64,000 nucleotides of DNA from positions 62,001 through 126,000 of the forward strand of contig NZ_BAFX01000108.1 in the NCBI RefSeq assembly GCF_000308815.1, in the 5' to 3' direction. Of the stretch, positions 52,281-62,079 are shown in pieces (the first letter of the stretch is position 1; the number at the start of each line of letters is the position of its first letter). Below the pieces are notes generated by a model. That model ran no database searches, was not told the origin of the DNA, and worked only from the letters and a program-made list of their open reading frames with translations. The DNA is from Nocardia concava NBRC 100430 (GTDB taxonomy: Bacteria; Actinomycetota; Actinomycetes; Mycobacteriales; Mycobacteriaceae). A program made the translations under genes and the position numbers.

Positions 52281-52523
52281 CGGTCAGATGACGCTGTGGC
52301 CGACGTACTCCGGTTCCGACTACGTCATGCCCAGCGTCATCTGACAGATTCGCCGCACACCCCGGATTGGCGATCGTATTTCCATGACCAGCAATCGTTT
52401 TCACCCGCAGACCCAACGACCCACTATCGCGGAGCTTTTCGTGGTCGGGCCCATCGCCATGTTGATCTACTCGGAGGGCACGCCGAAACCGATGCCGAAA
52501 TAGGGCTACGTCATGTAACAGAT
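52281..52523. promoter_or_regulatory. Repeated GTCAGATGAC-type sites in a 338-nt gap
   Basis: GTCAGATGACGCTG (52281-52294) and CAGCGTCATCTGAC (52332-52345) form a perfect 14-bp inverted repeat with a 37-nt spacer. A third related site, GTCATGTAACAGAT (52510-52523), resembles GTCATCTGACAGAT (52336-52349) and lies 13 nt before the SRPBCC start. The 338-nt gap 52198-52535 has no convincing gene. It looks like a divergent control region for the cupin-SDR operon and the SRPBCC gene. The adjacent AraC regulators are candidate binders. Confidence 0.55.
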
Positions 52524-52535
52524 ACCATCGCTGTC

Positions 52536-52967
52536 GTGGCCAAGCTCCAGGTTTCCGTAGACGTCCCGATCCCGCCCGACCAGGCGTGGGCGCATGCCTC
52601 CGACCTCCCGGAGCTGGACAAGTGGCTGACCCTCCACGAAGGCTGGCGCGGCCGCGTCCCCGACGCCCTCACCCCCGGCACCCGCCTGATCGGCGTCGCC
52701 ACCGTCAAGGGCTTCCGCAACCGCGTCACCTGGACCGTCAAAACCGCCGAACCCCCCAACCGCCTGATCCTCGACGGCGCCGGCATCGGCGGCACCAAAT
52801 TCGCCCTCGACCTCCGCGTCTCCCCCACCCCCACCGGCTCGAAGGTCACCGCCAACTTCAACCTCGGCGGCGCCCCGCTCTTCGGCCCCATCGCCTCCGC
52901 CGTAGCCCGCGCCCTCCGCGGCGACGTCGAACGCTCAATGGACCGATTCGTCCAGCTCTACGGCTGA
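52536..52967 (+). CDS. SRPBCC family protein
   Basis: A 143-aa START/Bet v1-like protein (polyketide cyclase 2 type): VAKLQVSVDVPIPPDQAWAH opening, the typical WLTLHEGWRG and RVTWTVKTAEPPNRLILDG strands, and a C-terminal helix DVERSMDRFVQLYG. It binds hydrophobic ligands; function unknown. GTG 52536 is preferred because the upstream frame lacks conserved sequence. It lies downstream of the GTCA-type repeats. Confidence 0.82.
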   Translation: MAKLQVSVDVPIPPDQAWAHASDLPELDKWLTLHEGWRGRVPDALTPGTRLIGVATVKGFRNRVTWTVKTAEPPNRLILDGAGIGGTKFALDLRVSPTPTGSKVTANFNLGGAPLFGPIASAVARALRGDVERSMDRFVQLYG

Positions 52968-52977
52968 CGCACCCGCA

Positions 52978-53649
52978 CTACTCGCCGAACACTTCATCGA
53001 CCGTGTCGGCGGTCTTCGGTCTTCTGGTTTGGGGCAGCCAGTGGGGATGCTCGCGGGTGGCCCAGGGGTGGGAGACGTAGCCGGTTCGCATGCCGTGGCG
53101 GGCTTCTGGGTCTTGGTGGGCCTTCAGGATGTGGGCGATCAGGACGGCGGCGATGGCCCAGGCTAGGACGTCGTGGACGAAAATTGCGCTGGTGCGGGAG
53201 ATTTCGGGGAGCAGGTGGATGAACCACATGAGGAGGCCGGTGCTGAGCATTACGAGGATGGCGCCGGATATCCAGCCGGCGTATAGCTTTTGGCCTGCGT
53301 TGAATTTGCCGGCGGGGCGGTCGGTGGGGGTGGTTTGGCGGCGGGCGACTGCGCGTAGCCAGTGGCGGTCGTAGGAGGCGAAGCGGTTCAGGCGGCGGAG
53401 GTCGGCTCGGAAGGAGGGGGAGAGTAGGCCCAGGAGGGTTGGGGTGGGGAGGAGGATGCCGGACCATTCGTGGAGGAATACCAGGATGTTTCGGTGGCCT
53501 ATGAGGAGGGATAGCGGGGCGAAGTAGAGGAAGGCTGCGGTTGTTGTGCAGAGGAGCATCAGGAATCCGGTGGTGCGGTGGATCATTCGCTCGGCGGGGG
53601 TGAATCTGCGGATGCGGTGACCGCCCGGCTGCGGTTCAGTGGGCGTCAT
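52978..53649 (-). CDS. Cytochrome b subunit (membrane heme protein)
   Basis: A 223-aa four-helix membrane protein of the formate dehydrogenase-gamma / Ni-Fe hydrogenase cytochrome b class. Helices: GFLMLLCTTTAAFLYFAPL, NILVFLHEWSGILLPTPTLL (His), ISGAILVMLSTGLLMWFIHL (His) and FVHDVLAWAIAAVLIAHILK (two His). Histidines would hold b-type hemes. It overlaps the upstream molybdoenzyme gene by 14 nt and probably passes electrons to that exported enzyme. Confidence 0.87.
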   Translation of the reverse strand: MTPTEPQPGGHRIRRFTPAERMIHRTTGFLMLLCTTTAAFLYFAPLSLLIGHRNILVFLHEWSGILLPTPTLLGLLSPSFRADLRRLNRFASYDRHWLRAVARRQTTPTDRPAGKFNAGQKLYAGWISGAILVMLSTGLLMWFIHLLPEISRTSAIFVHDVLAWAIAAVLIAHILKAHQDPEARHGMRTGYVSHPWATREHPHWLPQTRRPKTADTVDEVFGE

Positions 53650-54343
53650 CGAGCCAGCCGTCCACGTCGTAGCCGCGTTCTTCCCAGTAGCCGGGGATGA
53701 CGCGGTCGGTAATCGATATGCCGGACAACCATTTTGCGGATTTGTAGAAGTACATGGGCGCTATGTAGAGGCGGACCGGGCCGCCGTGTTCGTGGGTGAT
53801 CGGGGCGTCCTGCATGCGGAGGGCGATCAGGACGTCGGGGCGGCGGGCCTGGTCGAGGGTGAGGCTTTCGGTGTAGGCGCCGTCGAAACAGGTGAAGCTC
53901 AGGGCTTTTCCGGTCGCGTGGACTCCGGCGGCGTCCAGGAGGTCGGACAGGCGGACGCCTTCGAACGGGACTTTCTCGACGCGCCAGCCGTCGGTGCATC
54001 GCACGTCGTGGATGATCCGGGACTGGGGTAGCGCGCGCAGGTCGGCGAGTGTGTAGGTGCGCGGGCGGTCCACCAGGCCGTCGATGGTCAGCTCGTAGTC
54101 GGTCTCGCCCTTGCGCGGGACCGATCGGACCACGCTGTAGTACCGGAACCCGCCGGGGTTCGGGAGCAGGCCGGTGAGGCCGGTCGGATCATTCTGAGAA
54201 GCCTTGGCCAGCAGGCCTTCCCAGCCTGATTGTAGGTACGGCGCGGTGACCAGACCGGCCGCTCCCAGACCGAGCATGCCCAGCAGTGTTCTTCGAGCAA
54301 CCGGGGCGCCGTTCGGCGTGTTCTCGCGTTCGTTTTCCGGCAT
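53636..54343 (-). CDS. Tat-exported molybdopterin oxidoreductase (YedY/MsrP-like)
   Basis: A 235-aa sulfite-oxidase-family enzyme. The N-terminus carries a twin-arginine signal (VARRTLLGMLGLGAAGLVTA, Arg17-Arg18). The Mo-pterin fold shows VVRSVPRKGETDYELTIDGL and the Mo-ligand Cys116 in VRCTDGWRVEKVPFEGV, then GGPVRLYIAPMYFYKSAKWL. Related MsrP enzymes repair oxidised methionine outside the cell or reduce sulfoxides. Here the partner is a cytochrome b rather than MsrQ. ATG 54343 is used; the longest frame adds ten residues. Confidence 0.9.
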   Translation of the reverse strand: MPENERENTPNGAPVARRTLLGMLGLGAAGLVTAPYLQSGWEGLLAKASQNDPTGLTGLLPNPGGFRYYSVVRSVPRKGETDYELTIDGLVDRPRTYTLADLRALPQSRIIHDVRCTDGWRVEKVPFEGVRLSDLLDAAGVHATGKALSFTCFDGAYTESLTLDQARRPDVLIALRMQDAPITHEHGGPVRLYIAPMYFYKSAKWLSGISITDRVIPGYWEERGYDVDGWLDDAH

Positions 54344-54427
54344 TGTCCATGCCTTTCTCGAATGTCTGTGCAACCGAATGGTTCCGGGCCCGCCCTCGCT
54401 AGGAGGGCAGGCCCGGGATAGCCGATG

Positions 54428-56038
54428 TCAGGGTGCGACGCAGCGGAAGCTGGCGGGGGACGCCGGGTCGCCGTCACCGCTGTAGCGGGAAACCAAAGGC
54501 AGGCGGCAGATATCGCGCGTGACCGTCTGGCCGGTGGCAGTGGTCAGACCGGCCTGTAGGACTTCCGGCGCCTTGCCGTGCTCGACCCATTCGGTCAGCG
54601 CGGTCATGTCACTGCTGCCGGTGAGGGCGCAGTGCGCGACGCCCGGAGCCAGGAAGACGCGGTAGAACTCGTCGACCTTGTCGGTGCCGCCCATCTGCGC
54701 TTCCACGCGGTGGCGGTAATCGACGGTGCCGGCGGGCGGGATCAGCTGGTCGGCGTCGCCCTGCCAGGTGATCAGCTTGCCGCCCGCGGCGCGGAAGGCC
54801 GACAGGTCCGGATTCGCGGTGCCGATGATCGAGTCGTATTCGGCGCGGGCCTGCTGGAAGATCTGGTCGAATTGCGCGTAGGTGAGGTGCGCGGTGTCGA
54901 ACTTCGGCTGCTTCGCGACGAAGGTCGAAACCCACTGGGCGGGAACGATGAACGGCACACCCGTGGTGACTCCGTTCGCGGTGGTGCTGGCCGTCAGCGC
55001 GCTGAAGTCGGCGCCGGTCGGCAGACCGAACCACAGCTGCTTGCCGCTCGCGTCGCGCGGACCGTCCCAGATCTTGCGCACCACTTCGGCATCGGCCTCC
55101 GTGATCGTGACGTCCTGGCCGTCGCACTGCACCTTGGTGCCGATCAGCCGGCGCGGGTCGAACCCGCACTTGCCCGGATCACTGATCAGGCCATCGGCGA
55201 CACCGTCGAGCGGGTCGCATTCCTTGACCGCGGCCTGGTTGAACGCGTTGAACTCACACGCGCTCGGGTAGGTGTGCGCCTCGTTCATCACCACCTGCGG
55301 CCACAGCGAGGCGACCTCGAACTGATTCCAGTTGATGGCCGGGGCGTCGGCATTGATGCCGTTGAAGTCGGCCGGGTATTTCTGGGCCTCCATGTAGCCC
55401 TGCCGTCCACCGGTCGAGCAGCCGTTCCAGTACGCGTAGGACGCGTCCTTACCGTAAACCTCTGAGACGACCTGCTTTCCGACGACGGCCAACTCATGCA
55501 CGGACCGCGAAGCGAAGTTCTCGAGCAGAGCGGAATTGATCTGACCGCTCGAATTCAGCGCCCAACTGGTGTCCAAACCGCTGGTATCCACACCGGCATC
55601 CGTGGTCGCGGCCGCATAGCCCTGCTTGACGGCGGTGGCCACCCCGCCGACGTTCCCGGCGGCATAAGCGGCACCACCGACAGCCTGGAATCGCCCGTTC
55701 CACCCCGACTCCGGCAGCCAGACCTGCACCTTGGCATGGTCATTCGCGCCGGTGTGGGTCAGGGTGACCGTCACCTCGCAGTGCGCGGGTACCTCTGGCA
55801 CCGGGTACCCGCCCAGCGGTGGGGTCCCGGGCACCTGGAACGTTGCCGCGGGCACCGCGGTCGCCGTCAGCGACTCCACGGCGGCCCCCTCCGGAGCCGG
55901 AATCTGAAAGTTGTTGCAGTTGAACGCGTTCGGGCTCGCCGCAGTGGAATCCCGCGAACCATCCACCAGTGCGTAGACGGCGGCGGCTCCTGCCACCGTG
56001 AGGCCGACGGTCGCCAGCGTCAGAAGTCGTCGTTTCAA
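54428..56038 (-). CDS. Tannase/feruloyl esterase family protein
   Basis: A 536-aa exported or membrane-anchored esterase. Residues 5-25 form a signal/anchor helix (LLTLATVGLTVAGAAAVYAL). Catalytic Ser in YWNGCSTGGRQGYMEAQKYP, Asp in WQGDADQLIPPAG and His in LAPGVAHCALTG, with the CS-D-HC pattern where two cysteines join Ser and His. Substrates by family: gallate or hydroxycinnamate esters, or related plant-derived compounds. TTG 56038 is accepted because AGGAG lies 6-7 bases upstream. A GTCACATGACGC site lies 62 nt upstream. Confidence 0.9.
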   Translation of the reverse strand: MKRRLLTLATVGLTVAGAAAVYALVDGSRDSTAASPNAFNCNNFQIPAPEGAAVESLTATAVPAATFQVPGTPPLGGYPVPEVPAHCEVTVTLTHTGANDHAKVQVWLPESGWNGRFQAVGGAAYAAGNVGGVATAVKQGYAAATTDAGVDTSGLDTSWALNSSGQINSALLENFASRSVHELAVVGKQVVSEVYGKDASYAYWNGCSTGGRQGYMEAQKYPADFNGINADAPAINWNQFEVASLWPQVVMNEAHTYPSACEFNAFNQAAVKECDPLDGVADGLISDPGKCGFDPRRLIGTKVQCDGQDVTITEADAEVVRKIWDGPRDASGKQLWFGLPTGADFSALTASTTANGVTTGVPFIVPAQWVSTFVAKQPKFDTAHLTYAQFDQIFQQARAEYDSIIGTANPDLSAFRAAGGKLITWQGDADQLIPPAGTVDYRHRVEAQMGGTDKVDEFYRVFLAPGVAHCALTGSSDMTALTEWVEHGKAPEVLQAGLTTATGQTVTRDICRLPLVSRYSGDGDPASPASFRCVAP

Positions 56039-56099
56039 GGTTTCTCCTAGGTCGGATCTACCTCCTCACTGTGGCGAGCGCACCCCCACCGCCACATGA

Positions 56100-56111
56100 G
56101 TCACATGACGC
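56100..56111. promoter_or_regulatory. GTCACATGACGC site upstream of tannase gene
   Basis: Contains the GTCA-NN-TGAC dyad and matches the site at 52281 in 11 of 12 bases. It lies 62 nt upstream of the tannase start. The gap 56039-56241 holds nothing else recognisable. Confidence 0.4.
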
Positions 56112-56241
56112 TCCCTACGACGTAATGCGGACCCCGAACATTGTCTACCAGCGGATCATCTCTACAGCGGACACCGCAGATGCGCCGTCTTGATCACGCC
56201 CGCCAGCTTCTACGAGTAGCTCTGCGCGACAGGGCATGACC

Positions 56242-56807
56242 CTATTTCGTATCGGATGTCTGATTTTCACCGAGTGAGGCGGTAGAAGCGACCGGGCAGG
56301 CGTCCGATGCCTCGACGACAACCTGGGGCTCGGCCGCCACGACGGACGGGCGGCGGCCGGATTCCCAGAGCGCCCCGGTTATGGTTTCGGCTGCCGCCAG
56401 GGCTGTCCGCTCGTCGAGGTCGAAAACTCGTGCCCGACTGAGGAATCGAAATCCTTCCGGGGCCTCCAGGCTGAATCCCGCACCCCGGCCCGGCACGGCG
56501 TCGAGCACCAGCTGGGTGTGCTGCCAGGCGGCGAACTGGGAACCCGAGATCCACACCGGCACAACGTGTTCCGGGTCCGGGGGCGAGGACTTGATCTCGT
56601 CGGCACGCAGGGTCAGGTCGAGCACTCCGAGCAGGACGTCGCGGTCGCCGACGAGGAATTCGCCCTCGGGGTAACACATCGGAGCCGAGCCGTCGCAGCA
56701 GCCGCCGGATTGGTGCAGCATGAGCGGGCCGTGCCGGTCGCGGAGGCGACGGAGCAGGTCCATCGCCGCCGCGGTGGCACGCACCCGGCGGGGTGCGGGG
56801 GTCGGCA

Positions 56808-56808
<1 letters not shown>
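56242..56808 (-). CDS. DUF779 protein
   Basis: A 188-aa protein of the DUF779 family, usually found beside acetaldehyde-type dehydrogenases. Conserved cluster LMLHQSGGCCDGSAPMCYPE, then GEFLVGDRDVLLGVLD and PVWISGSQFAAWQHTQLVLD. Cysteines CC and C suggest a metal or Fe-S site. The last 60 residues are variable. The start overlaps the ALDH stop by 1 nt, so the genes are co-translated. Confidence 0.88.
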
Positions 56809-58331
<1,523 letters not shown>

Positions 58332-58394
58332 TGCGAAGCTCCTCGATCAGCTGACGACAACGTCGAATGTGATCCAGGACACTAGAAGCGGACC

Positions 58395-58415
58395 TGTTGC
58401 GATGGAGTTGCAACA
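58395..58415. promoter_or_regulatory. TGTTGC-N9-GCAACA palindrome upstream of ALDH gene
   Basis: Perfect 6-bp arms TGTTGC (58395-58400) and GCAACA (58410-58415), 64 nt upstream of the ALDH start, inside the 90-nt gap between ALDH and its regulator gene. Position and dyad size fit an activator site for the GAF-domain regulator. Confidence 0.6.
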
Positions 58416-58421
58416 AACCGG

Positions 58422-59720
58422 TCAGACGCCCAACTTCCGATTCAACAGCCGCACCTGCGAGTTCACCTGCGCGAACAGTGAAGAGCGCGGATCCAGCGCA
58501 CCCAGGTACGCCGCCCAGGCCGCATGGTCCTCGCGACCGTCGACGGAGCCCGTCCACTGCGCGAGCAGCCGCCAATTCCCCGAACGCAAGAGCGCGGCCC
58601 GCAACCGGCCGCGCAATTCGTCGCGGATCTCCCCGATGCCGGGAGCCAGAGACCGCGGCAGCACCGGGCCCGAGTAGGCGCGCAGCGCGGCGGCCGGATC
58701 ATTGCGGGCCAACGCCTGCCGCACCTCGTCGGCGTCGGTGTCGAGCTCGAACAGCAGCCGGTAGGGCTGTGATCCGAGTGCGTTGCCGCCCAATATCTTC
58801 CGCAGTCGCGACAGCTCGGCCCGCACGGTCACCGGATCCAGATCCGTCTCGTCGAGCAGCAGCGCGAGGTGGTCGGCGCTCAAGCCCTCCGGATGCCCGG
58901 CCAGCAACAGCAGAATCTCGGCATGCCGCTGGGACAGGCGAATTCGCTCCTCCCCACGGATGAGCGTGGGCCGCCCCGCGCCGAGCACCAGCAGCCGGGC
59001 CCGCTCCCCCAGCATGCGCGGCGCGTCGAGCAGTCCCAGTCGCAGCTCCGATTCGGCCGCCGTCACGGTGGCGCGGATCAGCGAAAGCGCTTCCGGAGCC
59101 GCCACTCTCGGTCCACCGGTGATGTCGATGGCCCCGATGACCTGTCCGCTGATCGGATCGTGCACCGGTGCGGCCGAACAACTCCAGTCGTGCACCGCGC
59201 GGCTGAAATGCTCGGCCCCGAAGATCTGTATGTGATGGTCGAGGGCCAGCGCGGTGCCGGGCGCATTGGTGCCGACCCGCTCCTCGCTCCAATCGGCCCC
59301 TTCCACGAACCCCATGCCGTGCGCCCGATCACGCAGGCTCGAATCGCCTTCGACCCACAGCAGCCGCCCCTGAGCATCGCTGATCGCCACCAGCAGACCG
59401 GCGTCCTCGGCATCCTCGACCAGCAGCTTGCGCACCACCGGCAGAATCCGCGCGATCGGCTGCGCGGCACGGTACCCGCGCAACTCGGATTCGGCGAACT
59501 CCACCGCAGCGCCCACCCCATCCGGATCGACGCCCTCCCGTCGGCTGCGCCGCCACGAGTCCAGCACCACCGCCCGCACCGCGCCCGCACCGCTCACCGC
59601 CGCCCGCCCGGCGCTCTCGAAGAACGCGCGATGCGCCTCCGACACCCGCCGCCCCACATGCGCGGTGTCCTCACCCGGCCGCAGTGCCACCCAAGGATTG
59701 CGTTGCGGTGCTGTGCTCAT
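58422..59720 (-). CDS. GAF-domain transcriptional regulator (AcoR-like)
   Basis: A 432-aa regulator. Residues about 65-220 are a GAF sensor domain with SEERVGTNAPGTALALDHHI and HDWSCSAAPVHDPISGQVIG, as in AcoR/DhaR. There is no sigma-54 AAA domain. Instead a winged-helix-like C-terminal part follows (IRLSQRHAEILLLLAGHPEG, VTVRAELSRLRKILGGNALG), so this is the actinobacterial AcoR variant. It probably activates the downstream ALDH-DUF779 operon in response to aldehyde or alcohol. ATG 59720 follows GAGGA. Confidence 0.88.
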   Translation of the reverse strand: MSTAPQRNPWVALRPGEDTAHVGRRVSEAHRAFFESAGRAAVSGAGAVRAVVLDSWRRSRREGVDPDGVGAAVEFAESELRGYRAAQPIARILPVVRKLLVEDAEDAGLLVAISDAQGRLLWVEGDSSLRDRAHGMGFVEGADWSEERVGTNAPGTALALDHHIQIFGAEHFSRAVHDWSCSAAPVHDPISGQVIGAIDITGGPRVAAPEALSLIRATVTAAESELRLGLLDAPRMLGERARLLVLGAGRPTLIRGEERIRLSQRHAEILLLLAGHPEGLSADHLALLLDETDLDPVTVRAELSRLRKILGGNALGSQPYRLLFELDTDADEVRQALARNDPAAALRAYSGPVLPRSLAPGIGEIRDELRGRLRAALLRSGNWRLLAQWTGSVDGREDHAAWAAYLGALDPRSSLFAQVNSQVRLLNRKLGV

Positions 59721-59801
59721 TGGTCGTCCTCAACCGTCTGCCCCACAGCCACTGTATCCCCGGTCACACCGCTACCGACCGGTCGCGCCCCTATTCGACG
59801 G

Positions 59802-59999
59802 TCACCGCGCCCGTTCCCAGACGCCACTCACCAAAAAGGCATCCCACGCCTCTCCGGAAAACCACAGCTCCGCACCGCCCCGATCCTTCGAGTCTCGGAC
59901 CCCCACCCGATCAGCCGCGTGACAGACCTCCACGCACTCTTGCACCCCTTGGCTGTAGCTGCTCTTGAACCATCCAGCACCGGCTAGGTTCACGTTCAC
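59802..59999 (-). CDS. DUF397 protein
   Basis: A 65-aa DUF397 protein: WFKSSYSQGVQECVEVCHAA, VGVRDSKDRGG and the C-terminal FSGEAWDAFLVSGV are the family hallmarks. These small proteins pair with XRE regulators in actinomycetes (for example around development genes). Its ATG overlaps the XRE stop by 4 nt. Confidence 0.92.
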   Translation of the reverse strand: MNVNLAGAGWFKSSYSQGVQECVEVCHAADRVGVRDSKDRGGAELWFSGEAWDAFLVSGVWERAR

Positions 60000-60877
60000 G
60001 CCTCGTACTCCTTCGCGATCTTTCTCAGCAGCAGCCGGCTGTCCTCCGGAGTCGACGATGCGTCGTGCAGTGCTGCCGATACCGCACGATAGCGCTGTAG
60101 GTCTCCGTCTTTCTGGAGATAGATGTCGGCGGTGAGGACACTTTCGAGGTAAACCACCGGCGGTTCCACAGGACGACCCTTGGTGTCCAGGCCGAAGTCC
60201 AGGATGACGAACGGACCGGGCAACAGGCCCATGGGTATTCCCGCACCGAACGGAAGTACGCGCACCGTGAGGTTGGGGCGAGTCCCTGCATCAGCCAAGT
60301 GCCGCAACTGTTTTGCCATGATTCTTGCGCCGCCGACTACGCGGCGCAATGCCGATTCGTGAAGTACGACGTCGTATTCGACCGGCGCTGTCTTCCGGTT
60401 CACGATCGCCTGCCGCCGTAGACGCAAATCGACGAACCGCTCGACCTCGCGTTCGGAGGCGTCCAGCAGGTGGTTTCGGATCATCGTCCACGCGTATTCC
60501 CGGGTCTGCAGCAGACCGGGCACCAGCTCCTGATACGAAATCATCTGTTTCGCTGCAGCTTCCAGCCCTACGTAATGGTCGAATCGCCCGGGAATCGGGT
60601 CTCCGTACTCCTGATACCAGGTCTTGGCGGCGGCTTGCTCGGCAAGGCGCTTCATCGCGGCGGTGTCGTCGGCCGAACGCTCGTAGATCTCACACAGGTG
60701 CGTGATTATCCGTATGCGCACCTTGTCCGCGGTGCCCTTCTCCAGCCGGTGCAACGTCGACGTCCCGATCTCGACGATCTTGGCGGCCTGGGCCATCGTC
60801 ATGCCGACTTCTTCACGGTACTGGCGCAGGAACCGCCCGAGCTGTCGTCGCGGCAGCGTGCTGTCTTCGTCGGCCAT
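59996..60877 (-). CDS. XRE family regulator with DUF5753
   Basis: A 293-aa protein. HTH at about residues 10-65 (LGRFLRQYREEVGMTMAQAA, KIVEIGTSTLHRLEKG). The C-terminal DUF5753 region (about 100-285) begins SYQELVPGLLQTREYAWTMI and includes LHESALRRVVGGARIMAKQL. Operon partner of the DUF397 gene; such pairs act as regulator and antagonist in some actinomycetes. Target unknown. Confidence 0.93.
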   Translation of the reverse strand: MADEDSTLPRRQLGRFLRQYREEVGMTMAQAAKIVEIGTSTLHRLEKGTADKVRIRIITHLCEIYERSADDTAAMKRLAEQAAAKTWYQEYGDPIPGRFDHYVGLEAAAKQMISYQELVPGLLQTREYAWTMIRNHLLDASEREVERFVDLRLRRQAIVNRKTAPVEYDVVLHESALRRVVGGARIMAKQLRHLADAGTRPNLTVRVLPFGAGIPMGLLPGPFVILDFGLDTKGRPVEPPVVYLESVLTADIYLQKDGDLQRYRAVSAALHDASSTPEDSRLLLRKIAKEYEA

Positions 60878-61031
60878 GATCGGTTACCCCCGGGTACGCG
60901 GAATGGCTGGACCGATTCGAACGGAATCAGTGTGGCACCAGGAACGGAAACGCACCTGGGGAAATGGCAATTCTCCCTTGGAATTCCACGAAGGTCCGGC
61001 CGCCGCCCACCTGCGGTGATGTCGTTTCACC

Positions 61032-61235
61032 ATGACGTCCGCCGCGCTCCAGCTAGTCCTCGTCCTCGCCGCCGTGCTGCTCTGCCTGGCCACGATCGTG
61101 TGGGGGATCTCCGCCGACTATTCCGAAATCCCGCCCGCGCCAGCCGATTCACCGTTGGTCGCGGGCGGACATCGGTTTCACCGTGTCCCCACCGCCAACA
61201 CCCACCGAGCCCGCGGCCGCCACCGAGCCCGGTGA
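61032..61235 (+). CDS. Small membrane protein
   Basis: A 67-aa hypothetical protein with one clear membrane helix (LQLVLVLAAVLLCLATIVWG) and a basic tail. Overlaps the next small gene by 53 nt in another frame. It is divergent from the XRE/DUF397 pair and may be regulated with it. Reading beyond the helix is low-complexity, so the true length is uncertain. Confidence 0.4.
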   Translation: MTSAALQLVLVLAAVLLCLATIVWGISADYSEIPPAPADSPLVAGGHRFHRVPTANTHRARGRHRAR

Positions 61236-61455
61236 CGACATGTACTCACGCCTGTCCCACCACCGCATCCCGGCCACCGTCCGGCTCAGCCCCATCACCG
61301 TGAAATCCCTGCTGTGGCGGCATCGGAACTGCGCCGAAGGCGACTCCCCCGCACCATCTCCCGCCTCCTGCAATGCCCGCCGCCAGCTGCTGCAGATCTA
61401 CCGGGACAGCGGATGGACCTGGCCGATCCCACAGCACGATCACGAACCCTGTTGA
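61183..61455 (+). CDS. Small hypothetical protein
   Basis: A 90-aa protein from GTG 61183. The segment ATVRLSPITVKSLLWRHRNC and ARRQLLQIYRDSGWTWPIPQ looks like a conserved short helical module seen next to XRE/DUF397 genes. Cysteines (C65-like NCAEGD, CNARRQ and the final C) may matter. No function is known. Confidence 0.5.
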   Translation: MSPPPTPTEPAAATEPGDDMYSRLSHHRIPATVRLSPITVKSLLWRHRNCAEGDSPAPSPASCNARRQLLQIYRDSGWTWPIPQHDHEPC

Positions 61456-61578
61456 GAACACGAAAGCGGCCAGCCACTCGGCGGGCCGGTTTCGGACGGG
61501 CGGCGGATGGTCGCCGCGATACCGGATTCATACGTTGGTCGAATATCCGCTCTGCCAACGCTTTTCAGGGATGTCAAT

Positions 61579-61911
61579 ATGAAACGAATTCTCGTGACGC
61601 TCACCGCGGGCCTGGCCGCCGCCATGGTCGCCGCCGCGCCCGCGACGGCCACGCCGACCGTGACTGTCAAAGGGGCCAAGGACAATACGATCACCGCTCG
61701 GCTGTCCAGTGTGGAGGCCAGCTCGGCGTGCACGCTGTTCGACATCTCGACCGGGAAGTCGGTGTCGGGTACTACTGCCGCGGACGGTACGGCCACGCTG
61801 GTGCTGACGCAGATGCGGCTGGGTCCCCACGCGGTCAATGTCACCTGCGTCGCGCCCAATGGTGCCAAGCAGGTGTTGACCGATCATCGCCCCGCACCGA
61901 TCACCCGGTGA
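61579..61911 (+). CDS. Small secreted protein
   Basis: A 110-aa exported protein: signal peptide MKRILVTLTAGLAAAMVAAA, cleaved at ATA. The mature part is beta-rich (TVTVKGAKDNTITARLSSVE, ATLVLTQMRLGPHAVNVTC) with a cysteine pair, consistent with an Ig-like fold. ATG 61579 has no strong ribosome site, but the signal peptide fixes it. It sits upstream of the MspA genes and may be envelope-associated. Confidence 0.7.
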   Translation: MKRILVTLTAGLAAAMVAAAPATATPTVTVKGAKDNTITARLSSVEASSACTLFDISTGKSVSGTTAADGTATLVLTQMRLGPHAVNVTCVAPNGAKQVLTDHRPAPITR

Positions 61912-62079
61912 AAATCCCGCCGAAAGACGGATTGTTTCGACCAGTCGGCGGATATCCAGGCCCTCGAACGCGTGCCTACGCTCGCTGCGAATCACCGCTC
62001 CGACAACAGTTTTGACGGGAGTCGATTCGTCCCCGGGTGCGCTGTTGCCGCACCATCGCAGGATTTGATGAGGGTAGAA

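Noticed and set aside
51694..52416. A longer N-terminus for the cupin protein
   Set aside because: The extra 73 residues lie in the region of the GTCA repeats and have no conserved sequence; GTG 52197 has a proper ribosome site.
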